From assembly GCA_934489735.1 (NCBI GenBank), contig CAKSSR010000016.1, positions 1-41,941 of the forward strand: a stretch of DNA of 41,941 nt, given 5' to 3'. Below the pieces are notes generated by a model. That model saw only the letters and a list, made by a program, of their open reading frames with translations, ran no database searches and was not told the origin of the DNA. The translations under genes and the position numbers were made by a program. Positions within the stretch are counted from its first letter, which is position 1, and each line of letters opens with the position of its first letter. Shown here one piece after another: positions 31,434 to 40,089 of the stretch. This stretch comes from an uncultured Eubacteriales bacterium. GTDB taxonomy: Bacteria; Bacillota; Clostridia; Oscillospirales; Acutalibacteraceae.

Positions 31434-33527
31434 ATGCTGCCAGAGATTAATTTAGATAATGACAAGTTTTCGGAAATGGTCAGTGAAGGAAGAAATATGA
31501 TAGCAAGTATTTATCCTGAATGGACTGACTACAACTATCATGATCCTGGAATAACATTTATAGAACTTTTTTCATGGCTAAGAGAAATTCAACAATATAG
31601 CTTGAATTATATAGGAGACAGGAACTATTATAAATATCTTAAGTTATTAGGAATGAGCATCAAGCATAAAAAGGGCTCCAAAGTAGATGTCGTATGTAAG
31701 TCATCTAAAGACATGATAATACCAAAGAAAGCTAGAATGTGGGCAGGGAAAGTAAGTTTTGAGACAGAATCAAGTAAATATATAGTATCGGATGATATAA
31801 GTAAGTGCTTTTCTGTAAATGGGATTAAAATAGAACTAAGTGTCGACAGAAATTTAATGAATTCAGGATATAATTTGAAAAAAGATATGTTTCTGAGTAA
31901 AAATGGGACAAAGTTTTTCATTTGTTTTGATAATTCGCTTCCAAAGGATATAGATTTAGATATTTTCTTTGAATTATTTGAAGGCTATCCGGTTAAGAGA
32001 AATAAAGTTAAAGAAAAGCATAACTTTTCGAAATTAGCAAAGATTAAGTTTGAATATTATACGAGTTATGGATGGACAGAGATAGAAGAATTAAGAGATG
32101 AGACATACGGGTTCGTACAGAGTGGGCACATTTATTTTAAGTTAAAGAAAAACATGAGAAAGTATAAAGCATATAAGCAGAACTGTTATGCAATGAGGTT
32201 TACTTTACTGGACAATGAGTACGACGTTTATCCAAAGTTTAATAATATAAGCATGAACGTGGTATCGGTAAGGCAAAGGGATACGGTTATAGAATGCATA
32301 GACCTAGAGCCAGACGTGAATGGCCCAGGTGATTACATAATTGACTCGGAGCGAGCGATTTGCTCAGAGGATATAGAGATATATGAGAAATATGGAGAAA
32401 AATATATAAAGATAGATGACTTTGAGACGGATCCGCAAGAGGATTACTTATTTATACATATAGATCATCTAAACAAAAAGAAGCTTCGTTCAGTAAGAGT
32501 AGTAGTAAAAGACTTAGGCGGAAGCAGAAGCAATGTACTAGCCGTTGGAAACGGGATGCCTTTTCAAGAATATGACTTGCCATTTATGAATACAGAATAC
32601 AATTTGATTAAGATAATGGTGGAAGAGTCTGAGGATAGGTACGTTGAGTGGACATTGGTTGACGATTTTGATGGATCTTCGAAATATGATAAACATTTTG
32701 TCTTGGATGTTCAGAGAGGAAAAGTAATGTTTGGTAATTGTATAAAGGGAATGGCACCAACGGGCAAGATTATATTGGTGCAGAATGTACTTTGTTTAGG
32801 AGAAGATGGCAATATAAATATAAATAAGATAAATAAGTTCGACAGAGATATTTATTCTGACATACAAGTCACTAATAACAGGGGTGCTCATGGTGGGAGA
32901 GATGAAGAAACAATAGAAGAATGTTTCCTGAGAGCAAGAAAAAATTTGAAAAAGGTTGACAGCTTGGTTGCATATGAAGATTATGAACAGGCAGTTAAGA
33001 GAGTCCCTGGACTTATGATAGAAAATTGTAAAGCAATTAATACGGAATATATGAGAAAACAGGGAGAACCAATAGACGGCAATACAGTTTTTATAGCAAT
33101 AAAGCCATTTAGTGAAGAAGGACATTCGAAATTAACTGATAAATACATAGAAAATATAAAGTCGTTTTTAAGACCAAATGTTTTAATTGGAACAACTTTA
33201 AAACTGCTGTCACCCATATACATAGAGATAGGAATATTTGCTGAAGTAAAAGTAAAGAGTAATTATTTGAATGATGAAACTGAAATTATCAAAGAGTTAG
33301 AGAAGTTTTTTAAAAATGAGTATTCTTCTAATTTTGGTAAGATGGTATCTTATAACGACGTGTACGGAATAATAGATAGACTTCCATTTGTAAGAGTCTT
33401 AGGATCATTGACTATAGAAGCAAGAGGAAATGGTATTAAAAGGACTCCAAACGGAGACGTTGTATTACCAGCTAATGGAATAATTATACCGAAAGATATA
33501 GAATATTCTATAAGTATTTCATTTTAA
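31434..33527 (+). CDS. Baseplate J-like wedge protein 2 (Pvc12-like)
   Basis: A 697-residue second baseplate J protein. The N-terminus has PEWTDYNYHDPGITFIELFS, the pattern found in wedge proteins of T6SS and CIS. C-terminal motifs include VMFGNCIKGMAPTGKI, GGRDEETIEECFLRARKNLK, DYEQAVKRVPGL and a late beta domain (IEIGIFAEVKV). AGGGGGGA serves as SD and the gene starts 11 bp after the first J protein. The two J proteins and the gpI-like protein probably form the heteromeric wedge. Confidence 0.9.
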   Translation: MLPEINLDNDKFSEMVSEGRNMIASIYPEWTDYNYHDPGITFIELFSWLREIQQYSLNYIGDRNYYKYLKLLGMSIKHKKGSKVDVVCKSSKDMIIPKKARMWAGKVSFETESSKYIVSDDISKCFSVNGIKIELSVDRNLMNSGYNLKKDMFLSKNGTKFFICFDNSLPKDIDLDIFFELFEGYPVKRNKVKEKHNFSKLAKIKFEYYTSYGWTEIEELRDETYGFVQSGHIYFKLKKNMRKYKAYKQNCYAMRFTLLDNEYDVYPKFNNISMNVVSVRQRDTVIECIDLEPDVNGPGDYIIDSERAICSEDIEIYEKYGEKYIKIDDFETDPQEDYLFIHIDHLNKKKLRSVRVVVKDLGGSRSNVLAVGNGMPFQEYDLPFMNTEYNLIKIMVEESEDRYVEWTLVDDFDGSSKYDKHFVLDVQRGKVMFGNCIKGMAPTGKIILVQNVLCLGEDGNININKINKFDRDIYSDIQVTNNRGAHGGRDEETIEECFLRARKNLKKVDSLVAYEDYEQAVKRVPGLMIENCKAINTEYMRKQGEPIDGNTVFIAIKPFSEEGHSKLTDKYIENIKSFLRPNVLIGTTLKLLSPIYIEIGIFAEVKVKSNYLNDETEIIKELEKFFKNEYSSNFGKMVSYNDVYGIIDRLPFVRVLGSLTIEARGNGIKRTPNGDVVLPANGIIIPKDIEYSISISF

Positions 33528-33556
33528 ATCCAGAAAAATCTGAGATTTAGGAAGGA

Positions 33557-34759
33557 ATGGTCAATGATATGGGGAAGCGAAAGTACTTTATTTTTAATAA
33601 AGATATAGATTATAAATGTGGATACATGGAAAATGTTGAAAGTAATGACGATGGGATAAGCATATTGGGCAACTATAATGCAAATTTTGATGATGACGAA
33701 AGCTATGACGAGAACGAAGACTTAGTCACGCAGAACCAGGGGAACTTTATTTCAAAGCTACTTGACAGTGGCGAAAGTAAAATGACGTGGCATCGAATGA
33801 CAATTGATACAGATGCCATAGAACATACTGAACTAAAGATGTTTGTCTATGCATCCGATTACAATTTTTTGGAATATGCTGAGGGCAGGGTGGATATAGA
33901 AGACGTTATACAAGACGAAGACTTGACTATATCAGAAAAAAAAGCTATTTTTCACCCTTTTTTGAAAAAAACTATAAGCAATTCAATGGATATGTTGCTG
34001 CATGAAGTAGAGGGCAGATATCTTTGGTTTATAGTTGAAATGTATAAGAGAGATAATAACTTCTTTAGACTAAATAACTTCAAAGTGTCGTTCCCGAAAG
34101 AAACTTGGACGAGATATTTACCAGAAATATATTCAGAGGGAATAGGTAAGAATGCTTTTTTAGAAAGATATTTAAGCATATTTCAATCTTTGTATGAAGA
34201 TTTAAATGAAAAGATAAAAGATTCTGTGTCAAAGTTAGATCCATCATCTACATCAGCTGAATATTTAAGAGCACTTGCAGAATGGTTTGCAATAGATAAC
34301 ATCCAGATATGGGATGACGAACAATTAAGATATATTATTAAGAATATGTCATCACTTTATGGGAAAAGAGGAACAAAAGAAGGAATATCTAACTTCGTTA
34401 AGGTTTATACGGGCGAGAGTCCTATTATAGTAGAATACCAAGACTTTAATTGCCTGAGGGAAAATATATATAAATATGACCTGGCATGTAAGCTATATAA
34501 GAATGATCCATACGTTTTTACAGTCTTGGTTAAGGAAGAGCATGTCCCTTCGAATAAAGAATATAAAACTTTAGTAAAGATTATAGAGAATGTTAAACCG
34601 GCATATATGGAATTTGACTTAGTGATATTAAAGCCATATATTTTCTTAGATAACTACACATACATGGGTGTGAATACAGTTTTAGGTAGCTATAAGACAT
34701 TGTCACTTGACGGATTCTCTTTGGTACCTTTTTCTGCCATTAAAAATGATAAGGAGTAA
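33557..34759 (+). CDS. gpI-like tail protein of the wedge
   Basis: A 400-residue protein. The C-terminal half has the phage tail protein I pattern: TRYLPEIYSEG (about 187), FLERYLSIFQSLYEDLNEKI, AEYLRALAEWFAIDN, LRYIIKNMSSLYGKRGTKEG and FVKVYTGESPIIVE. The N-terminal third has an acidic Asp/Glu/Asn-rich loop. In P2-type tails gpI links wedges to fibre or spike proteins. The start is ambiguous: the ATG at 33557 sits too close to AGGAAGG, and the ATG at 33569 is about 12 nt from it. Confidence 0.85.
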   Translation: MVNDMGKRKYFIFNKDIDYKCGYMENVESNDDGISILGNYNANFDDDESYDENEDLVTQNQGNFISKLLDSGESKMTWHRMTIDTDAIEHTELKMFVYASDYNFLEYAEGRVDIEDVIQDEDLTISEKKAIFHPFLKKTISNSMDMLLHEVEGRYLWFIVEMYKRDNNFFRLNNFKVSFPKETWTRYLPEIYSEGIGKNAFLERYLSIFQSLYEDLNEKIKDSVSKLDPSSTSAEYLRALAEWFAIDNIQIWDDEQLRYIIKNMSSLYGKRGTKEGISNFVKVYTGESPIIVEYQDFNCLRENIYKYDLACKLYKNDPYVFTVLVKEEHVPSNKEYKTLVKIIENVKPAYMEFDLVILKPYIFLDNYTYMGVNTVLGSYKTLSLDGFSLVPFSAIKNDKE

Positions 34760-34765
34760 CTATTT

Positions 34766-36517
34766 ATGAAAAATTCTAAATATTTCCCATTTGAACGTAA
34801 TAAATATTTTTATGGAAAATTACTATCAGTTGACGATTTTGAGTTAGAACAAAGATATATGAATGACAAAAGAAGACTAATAAACAGGTTTATGTATGGC
34901 TGTGGGGTTGTAGCAGGCTTGTCCGTGGTTGGAATAGATGACTTCATGGTATCCGTAGAGAAAGGATTTGCACTGGATTATGCTGGAAGGGAGATAGTAG
35001 TTGACGTTCCAGTAATGAAAAAACTATCATTAATTGACGGATTTGAGTCATATGACAGATCAGATGAGCAAAAGGATTATACTTACTTATGCATAGAATA
35101 TGATGAAGAAGACACAGATCAAGTACATAGTGCGATAAGTAATAGTACAGATGTAAAAAGTGATTCAGAATATAACAAAGTAAAAGAAGGATACAGACTA
35201 TTTTTAACAAATAATGAGCCACAGGAAGAAAAATTGACGGCAAATGAACTATATGAGAACGAATGTGTAGTCTATTGGGGCAATGGAGTAAGGATCAAGC
35301 ATACCACTCCTAAATTTGTTAGATCCTCAGAGGATGCAATATTAAAAATTACGATAGAAAATATGGGGCAGAAGAAAAACTTTTCATTCTCATATAAATT
35401 GAATTTGACATGTTTTAATTATGATGACAAACCAGAACTAATCGTTTCATTTGATGAAGCATTTAATGAGAAGTCAACGAAATATGAATTGTATTATCCA
35501 CTCAAGGCGCATGACGTAGTAAATACAGAGGGGATAATATCAATGGATCCGGAGAGCTTTAAAATATCGATTGACCACGATCCATTGACTGATAAAGTAG
35601 ATGATTCGAGATCAGTAGTTTCGATAACAGATAAAGACGTTAGAGAGCAGATTATAAAGAATTATTATAAAAATAATATGGAATATGTCGTAAAGAATAA
35701 TTATCAACAGAGCATATACTTGGCAAAGATATATTTAGTTAGGGCAGAAGAGACTTATATAATAGAAAGGATAGAAAATTTACCATTTGATCAGGTGGCA
35801 TCAACGAGTTTATTGAATTATGCATTGAGTTGTTATGATGAGAATAAAACTTCTGATAAAGTTTGTACTGTGGACTATGATAAAATAGTACAAAGAGTCA
35901 TGAGCGAGCAAGAAGATAGGAAAGAAGTTCTAATGTCCGAGGGTATAGTGAGTATACCAATTGACATAGGAGCCAGAAGAGGAGAAAGGTTTATGTCAAC
36001 GGAGATAAATCACGGGCTTGGAATAGGAGAAGTAAGCATATTGACAAATATAGAAGAGGACAATGATATAGTTTATTATGGCTCATCTGAAGTATTTGAG
36101 GAACAAGAACTACCAGCCGAAGTAGCAGTAAAACTTGATAAGCAGAAAGGTAATTTTGTCATAGGGGTGAGATTACTTGAGGAGTCGGATATAAACAGGT
36201 TGGATATACGTTGGGTCGCTATTAAGAATGCTAAAGAAATAATAGAAGAAAAGAAAGAAAGAAAGATCTTTATAAGACCGAGCGTATTGAACTTGAAAGT
36301 AAAAGAAAGCTATTATCTAGAAGTAAGTTATTCTAATATAACGGATAAAAAAGTTCAATGGTCTGTAGAGGAAGGTGCAGGAGAAATAGATGCTAATGGT
36401 AAGTATACTGCCCCAGGAATACCAGGAGTATATGAAGTAACAGCTCAGAGTGTTGCATTCCCAGAAGTGAAAGCATTTATATTTGTAGTAGTAAGAGATG
36501 ACGAAATAGAAAAGTAA
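34766..36517 (+). CDS. CIS baseplate-associated protein with C-terminal Ig-like domain
   Basis: A 583-residue protein. The N-terminus (FERNKYFYGKLLSVDDFELE, then QRYMNDKRRLINRFMYGCGV) is a motif I recall from proteins encoded after baseplate genes in cyanobacterial, actinobacterial and Bacteroidota CIS loci, but it has no settled function. The middle is beta-rich with an acidic loop (EEDTDQVHSAI). The last 90 residues are a Big-type Ig-like domain (VQWSVEEGAGEIDANGKYTA). The Ig domain could act as a receptor-binding or extension element. AAGGAG serves as SD, 6 bp after the gpI-like gene. Confidence 0.75.
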   Translation: MKNSKYFPFERNKYFYGKLLSVDDFELEQRYMNDKRRLINRFMYGCGVVAGLSVVGIDDFMVSVEKGFALDYAGREIVVDVPVMKKLSLIDGFESYDRSDEQKDYTYLCIEYDEEDTDQVHSAISNSTDVKSDSEYNKVKEGYRLFLTNNEPQEEKLTANELYENECVVYWGNGVRIKHTTPKFVRSSEDAILKITIENMGQKKNFSFSYKLNLTCFNYDDKPELIVSFDEAFNEKSTKYELYYPLKAHDVVNTEGIISMDPESFKISIDHDPLTDKVDDSRSVVSITDKDVREQIIKNYYKNNMEYVVKNNYQQSIYLAKIYLVRAEETYIIERIENLPFDQVASTSLLNYALSCYDENKTSDKVCTVDYDKIVQRVMSEQEDRKEVLMSEGIVSIPIDIGARRGERFMSTEINHGLGIGEVSILTNIEEDNDIVYYGSSEVFEEQELPAEVAVKLDKQKGNFVIGVRLLEESDINRLDIRWVAIKNAKEIIEEKKERKIFIRPSVLNLKVKESYYLEVSYSNITDKKVQWSVEEGAGEIDANGKYTAPGIPGVYEVTAQSVAFPEVKAFIFVVVRDDEIEK

Positions 36518-36536
36518 GTAAAAGAGGTGATGTTAG

Positions 36537-37400
36537 ATGCTTATAGGCACGTTCACTGATAATTATATAGTAGTGAGTATAAAAGAAGAAACTGAAGAGA
36601 AAGCTGTATACATATGTAAGAAAAGCAGAGGCGATGACAATATAAAGTATACTGTGGTTAAGCTAAAGAATATGGCAAATGCAGATAAATTTGTCGAGTA
36701 CTTTACAACCAATATAAATAAAGAAGAATTTTTAGACTTTATTGAATGCTTTGTCTTTGACGAGAGTCTGTATTTTGTTTATTTGAATCATAAAGCACCA
36801 TCACTAGGCGAGGGAGTTTTAAAGAAGGACCATAAATTTATAGAGCGTTTGGAAATAGGGAAGAATATTATAAATAAAATGGTTTATATGAACATGCCGT
36901 TTGCAATCCAATGCAATGTTTTAGATGTTGATAAGATTATGGTGGAAGAAGACTTGTCCATCAGTTTTGATTACGATTTTTGCGAAGTAGATCAAATTGA
37001 CAAGTGTACTATAAGAGATGTGGCAAGATTGCTATTGGGAATAATGAACTTGATCTTCAGAAAAGAAGTAGAATTAAACAGCTCGGATGAAATAAATGAG
37101 TTTTTGGAATACTTGGTTGATGGCAAGTATGAAAAGTATATAGACTTCCTTTATAAATATAACGAAATGTATAAGGCGGTAAAGGATAAGCCAGAGGCAG
37201 AGTTGCAAAAACCAAGGACTAGATTATATATATTGTGGGAAACTACTAAGATTATATTAAAAAAACTTAAGGTCGTATTAATGGTAGGCTTGGTTTTAGG
37301 AGCCCTGGCATACCTAGGCTTTACGATTATAAATAAGATGAAACCGTCACCAGTCACTGGTAAGTCAATGGCATCGATAGGAGAAGTACCATTGAAATAA
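36537..37400 (+). CDS. Membrane-anchored protein with kinase-fold-like cytosolic domain
   Basis: A 287-residue protein with one C-terminal membrane span (about 246-267, VVLMVGLVLGALAYLGFTI) and a short tail outside. The N-terminal 210 residues are soluble. A block at about 110-190 resembles the lower lobe of protein kinases: VLDVDKIMVEEDLSISFDYD, then DKCTIRDVARLLLGIMNLI, without the catalytic HRD/DFG residues. The architecture of a pseudokinase plus one span is like EssB of type VII secretion, but family membership is not shown by clear motifs. GAGGTGAT is the SD. It could tie the CIS to the membrane. It might instead be an unrelated anchor protein. Confidence 0.5.
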   Translation: MLIGTFTDNYIVVSIKEETEEKAVYICKKSRGDDNIKYTVVKLKNMANADKFVEYFTTNINKEEFLDFIECFVFDESLYFVYLNHKAPSLGEGVLKKDHKFIERLEIGKNIINKMVYMNMPFAIQCNVLDVDKIMVEEDLSISFDYDFCEVDQIDKCTIRDVARLLLGIMNLIFRKEVELNSSDEINEFLEYLVDGKYEKYIDFLYKYNEMYKAVKDKPEAELQKPRTRLYILWETTKIILKKLKVVLMVGLVLGALAYLGFTIINKMKPSPVTGKSMASIGEVPLK

Positions 37401-37426
37401 GTTTGAGTTTATAGGAGTGTGGTTAT

Positions 37427-37624
37427 ATGGGCTTGTTTGATAATATTATTTCTTCATTAGAAAATGCAAGTAAGAATATAGCAAACAGAATGAAGGCGCC
37501 AGTTGATAACGCTTGTAACAAAGCTTTAGGAAAGATTAACCCTCAAAGGATTATAAATAAGGCTGCAAATGAAGTGACTTCAAAAATCAATCCTAATAAG
37601 ACTAAATTCAGAAAAAAGAAGTAG
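37427..37624 (+). CDS. Small protein with NPQRI module shared with MORN protein
   Basis: A 65-residue basic protein, MGLFDNIISSLENASKNIAN onward. It aligns with residues about 5-70 of the MORN protein encoded 172 bp further on: DNxxSSL, NKALxxxNPQRIxNK, and a basic Lys-rich end. No membrane span or known domain is seen. Both may share a targeting, loading or interaction signal. It is probably translated on its own (SD AGGAGTG). A truncated duplicate of the larger gene is another explanation. Confidence 0.7.
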   Translation: MGLFDNIISSLENASKNIANRMKAPVDNACNKALGKINPQRIINKAANEVTSKINPNKTKFRKKK

Positions 37625-37731
37625 CCTATTGGCATTGATCACGAAATATCTGATAATTTTCACGGCTAGATAGCTTTTAGTCTACATATTTTATCATGAC
37701 CATTGCAGCAATCAATATATTTTAAGAAAGT

Positions 37732-37798
37732 GAGGTGATGCGGGCATTCATCCTCAACCTAAGCTAAGAGGTTGGAGTGTCCTGCCCGTGCTTTTATG
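37732..37798 (+). promoter_or_regulatory. SD and start codon separated by a hairpin
   Basis: SD-like GAGGTG (37732-37737) lies 58 nt before the ATG at 37796. Between them GCGGGCA (37740-37746) pairs with TGCCCGT (37783-37789), and CAACCT (37755-37760) with AGGTTG (37769-37774). Folding removes the intervening bases and leaves about 8 nt between SD and ATG. This looks like the stem-loop-assisted start known for phage T4 gene 25. Confidence 0.45.
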
Positions 37799-39328
37799 AA
37801 TTTTGGTATGAATCTAGACAATATGCTATCATCACTTAGGACAGGTACTGCCAACGCCTTAAGAATGGTAGTGACTCCATTTACTAGTGCATATAACAAA
37901 GCATTAAATATGCTTAACCCACAGAGAATAGTTAATAAAGTCGGGAATGACATTAAAAAGAGCTTTGCAGACTTATTGTCACCGCCAAAAAGAAGAAAAG
38001 GATACTTTTGGATAGCAAACCGATACATAGCGAAGAAATTAGTTTATGCGCTCATATTCGTAGTTATACTACTGGCTGTATTTATGGTGCAAATAGGTAT
38101 CCCGGCAATGGTTTCTTGGTGGGGAATTAAGACAATGGTTGTAAACTGTCAAGAGATGACAGGATATAATGGAAAAGTGCGACTAATAAATGACCCGGAT
38201 GAGAAAAAATTAATATTTGAAGGGACTTTGACTGACGGAAAGATAAATTCGAAAGGAAAACTTTACGATAGCGAAGGACATCTCTTGTATGATGGAGACT
38301 TTGTAGACCAAATGTATGAGGGAACAGGTACAAAATTCTATTCTAATGGAGTAATTTGTTACGTTGGGGAATTCAAAGCTAATAAATATAATGGCACAGG
38401 GTCGTTATATGATGAGAAAGGTACAAAGAGATATGAGGGAACATTCTTAGACGGAATGTATAATGATAGTGGAGTGTTATATGACTCTAACGGAAATATT
38501 CAATACGAAGGTAACTTTTTGAAGAACGAGTACTCTGGGCAGGGAACGTTGTATTATCCTAATGGCAATGTGGAATATAAAGGAGAATTTTTAGGAGGAA
38601 AATTTAACGGAGATGGTTCGTATTTCTCTGACAAAGGGGAAAAGATTTATGAAGGAAAATTTTCTTTAGGAAAGTACAATGGTCAAGGAAAGCTATATGA
38701 GAATGGACAAATTGTTAATGATGGAGAGTTTTCGTCAGGAGTCTTTAAGACTGGGGACATTATTACTTACTATGGATCAGGGAATATCTACTACAAGGGT
38801 GGAATTGATAAAGACGAATATGCAGGACAAGGTACTATGTATTACGAAAATGGTAACGTTATGTACGAGGGAGTGTTCTCAAGAGGGAGATATGAAGGAG
38901 AAGGCACCCTTTATAATGAAGATGGCGACCAAATATATAAAGGTAATTTCAAAAATGGAGAATATAATGGCAAAGGAACAGCATATTCAGGCGGTATAAT
39001 GGTATATGATGGGGAGTATAAGCTAGGCCTATATCATGGAAACGGTAAGCTATTTGATTCGATTACTGGAACGTTGCTATATGACGGCGATTTCTATGAA
39101 GGTGGATACTCGGGAACAGGCACACTTTATGAAGCAGATACTGTTGTCTATCAAGGCGGCTTCAGAAATGGTATGTATGATGGCCAAGGGAAGCTATATT
39201 CAAACGGAAGTCCACTATATGAAGGCCAGTTTTCACTAGGAGCATACAATGGTAAAGGCATACTTTATGATGAAAATGGACAGGTTGTATACGAAGGTAT
39301 GTTTATAAGAGGTAATAAGGTATCTTAA
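37796..39328 (+). CDS. Membrane-anchored MORN-repeat protein of CIS locus
   Basis: About 510 residues from the ATG at 37796; the frame is open upstream to a TTG at 37772. The N-terminal module (about 4-60) carries NKALNMLNPQRIVNK, shared with the small protein before it. A basic stretch (PPKRRKG) and one membrane span (about 81-104, ALIFVVILLAVFMVQ) follow. Then come about 15 MORN-type repeats of 23 residues (Y-G-F--G-Y-G-GTLY: NGNVEYKGEFLGGKFNGDGS and alike) to the end. MORN repeats bind lipid or protein surfaces and occur in bacterial YwqK-like proteins. It could anchor the particle to the membrane or be a surface protein. The start is unclear; see the hairpin at 37740. Confidence 0.8.
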   Translation: MNFGMNLDNMLSSLRTGTANALRMVVTPFTSAYNKALNMLNPQRIVNKVGNDIKKSFADLLSPPKRRKGYFWIANRYIAKKLVYALIFVVILLAVFMVQIGIPAMVSWWGIKTMVVNCQEMTGYNGKVRLINDPDEKKLIFEGTLTDGKINSKGKLYDSEGHLLYDGDFVDQMYEGTGTKFYSNGVICYVGEFKANKYNGTGSLYDEKGTKRYEGTFLDGMYNDSGVLYDSNGNIQYEGNFLKNEYSGQGTLYYPNGNVEYKGEFLGGKFNGDGSYFSDKGEKIYEGKFSLGKYNGQGKLYENGQIVNDGEFSSGVFKTGDIITYYGSGNIYYKGGIDKDEYAGQGTMYYENGNVMYEGVFSRGRYEGEGTLYNEDGDQIYKGNFKNGEYNGKGTAYSGGIMVYDGEYKLGLYHGNGKLFDSITGTLLYDGDFYEGGYSGTGTLYEADTVVYQGGFRNGMYDGQGKLYSNGSPLYEGQFSLGAYNGKGILYDENGQVVYEGMFIRGNKVS

Positions 39329-39349
39329 GTAGAGATAAGTTTAATATTT

Positions 39350-39405
39350 TTAGCGATTGGCATGACGGCGCTTAATTGTCGTCCAGTTTGTCGCTAATTT
39401 TATTA
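39350..39405 (+). terminator. Hairpin between MORN and cap genes
   Basis: TTAGCGA (39350-39356) pairs with TCGCTAA (39391-39397), with an inner GACG/CGTC, and is followed by TTTTATT. It may be an attenuator between the MORN gene and the cap gene; the T-run is short. Confidence 0.4.
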
Positions 39406-39434
39406 ATGAATTCTATAAATCGGGAGGAAGTAAA

Positions 39435-40052
39435 ATGTCGGATTTTAATGCAATTGCTGATACTAGTAGAGCGTTTTTAAAGATATTAAAGAGGAATATG
39501 GTTCCGGATATCATTAAGAATGAAAGGGAGATAGTATTATGCAGTCCCCAAGACAGAGGAGACGCTGCTCTAACAGTTTATCTTTATGACATGGCGCAGA
39601 ATAAGGAATTAAGTAATTCGGCAGAGATGGTAACAGAAGGGCCAGACAAAAAACGTTATCCGCCAGAATTTATGACGTTATATTATATGATAACAGCGTT
39701 TTCGTCGAGTGACGTTAGCTTTAGGGCAGAGGAAGAACAGAAAATTTTAGGAAGAGTAGTGCAATTATTGAAAGATATGTGCATGATAAATGGGGAAACT
39801 TATCAGCCAGAAATGAAAAAGAGCGAGGCGTCAATCTCAATAATACCAATGGATATGAGTACAGAAGAAAAAATGAAGATTTGGAACATTCCGGACATGA
39901 GTTATAAAGCATCGATGTTCTATAAAATAGATCCAGTTGCAATTGAGTCTAATAAGAGTGAGATGTTTACGCGTGTCAAGAGTTTCAAATTCGAAGTCGA
40001 AGAAAAACCGCTTGACTTTTCTGATGATGAAGGTGACGATGATGAATCGTAA
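39435..40052 (+). CDS. DUF4255 / Pvc16-like tail cap protein
   Basis: A 205-residue DUF4255-family protein: MSDFNAIADTSRAFLKILKR, LCSPQDRGDAALTVYLYDM, YPPEFMTLYYMITAFSS and EEEQKILGRVVQLLKDM. The first 120 residues correspond to the Pvc16 N domain. In PVC and Afp this protein caps the distal end of sheath and tube. It normally lies at the end of the structural block next to the AAA+ ATPase Pvc15; no such ATPase is seen in the window. Asp-rich C-terminal tail (FSDDEGDDDES). CGGGAGG is the SD. Confidence 0.88.
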   Translation: MSDFNAIADTSRAFLKILKRNMVPDIIKNEREIVLCSPQDRGDAALTVYLYDMAQNKELSNSAEMVTEGPDKKRYPPEFMTLYYMITAFSSSDVSFRAEEEQKILGRVVQLLKDMCMINGETYQPEMKKSEASISIIPMDMSTEEKMKIWNIPDMSYKASMFYKIDPVAIESNKSEMFTRVKSFKFEVEEKPLDFSDDEGDDDES

Positions 40053-40089
40053 TAGAATATTTAGTTAATGAAGGGAGGGCGAATAAGAT

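Noticed and set aside
37738..37767. Nine-residue leader peptide ORF before the MORN gene
   Set aside because: Its ATG is only about 2 nt from the GAGG core, too close for normal initiation. The hairpin-bridged start at 37796 explains the SD better.
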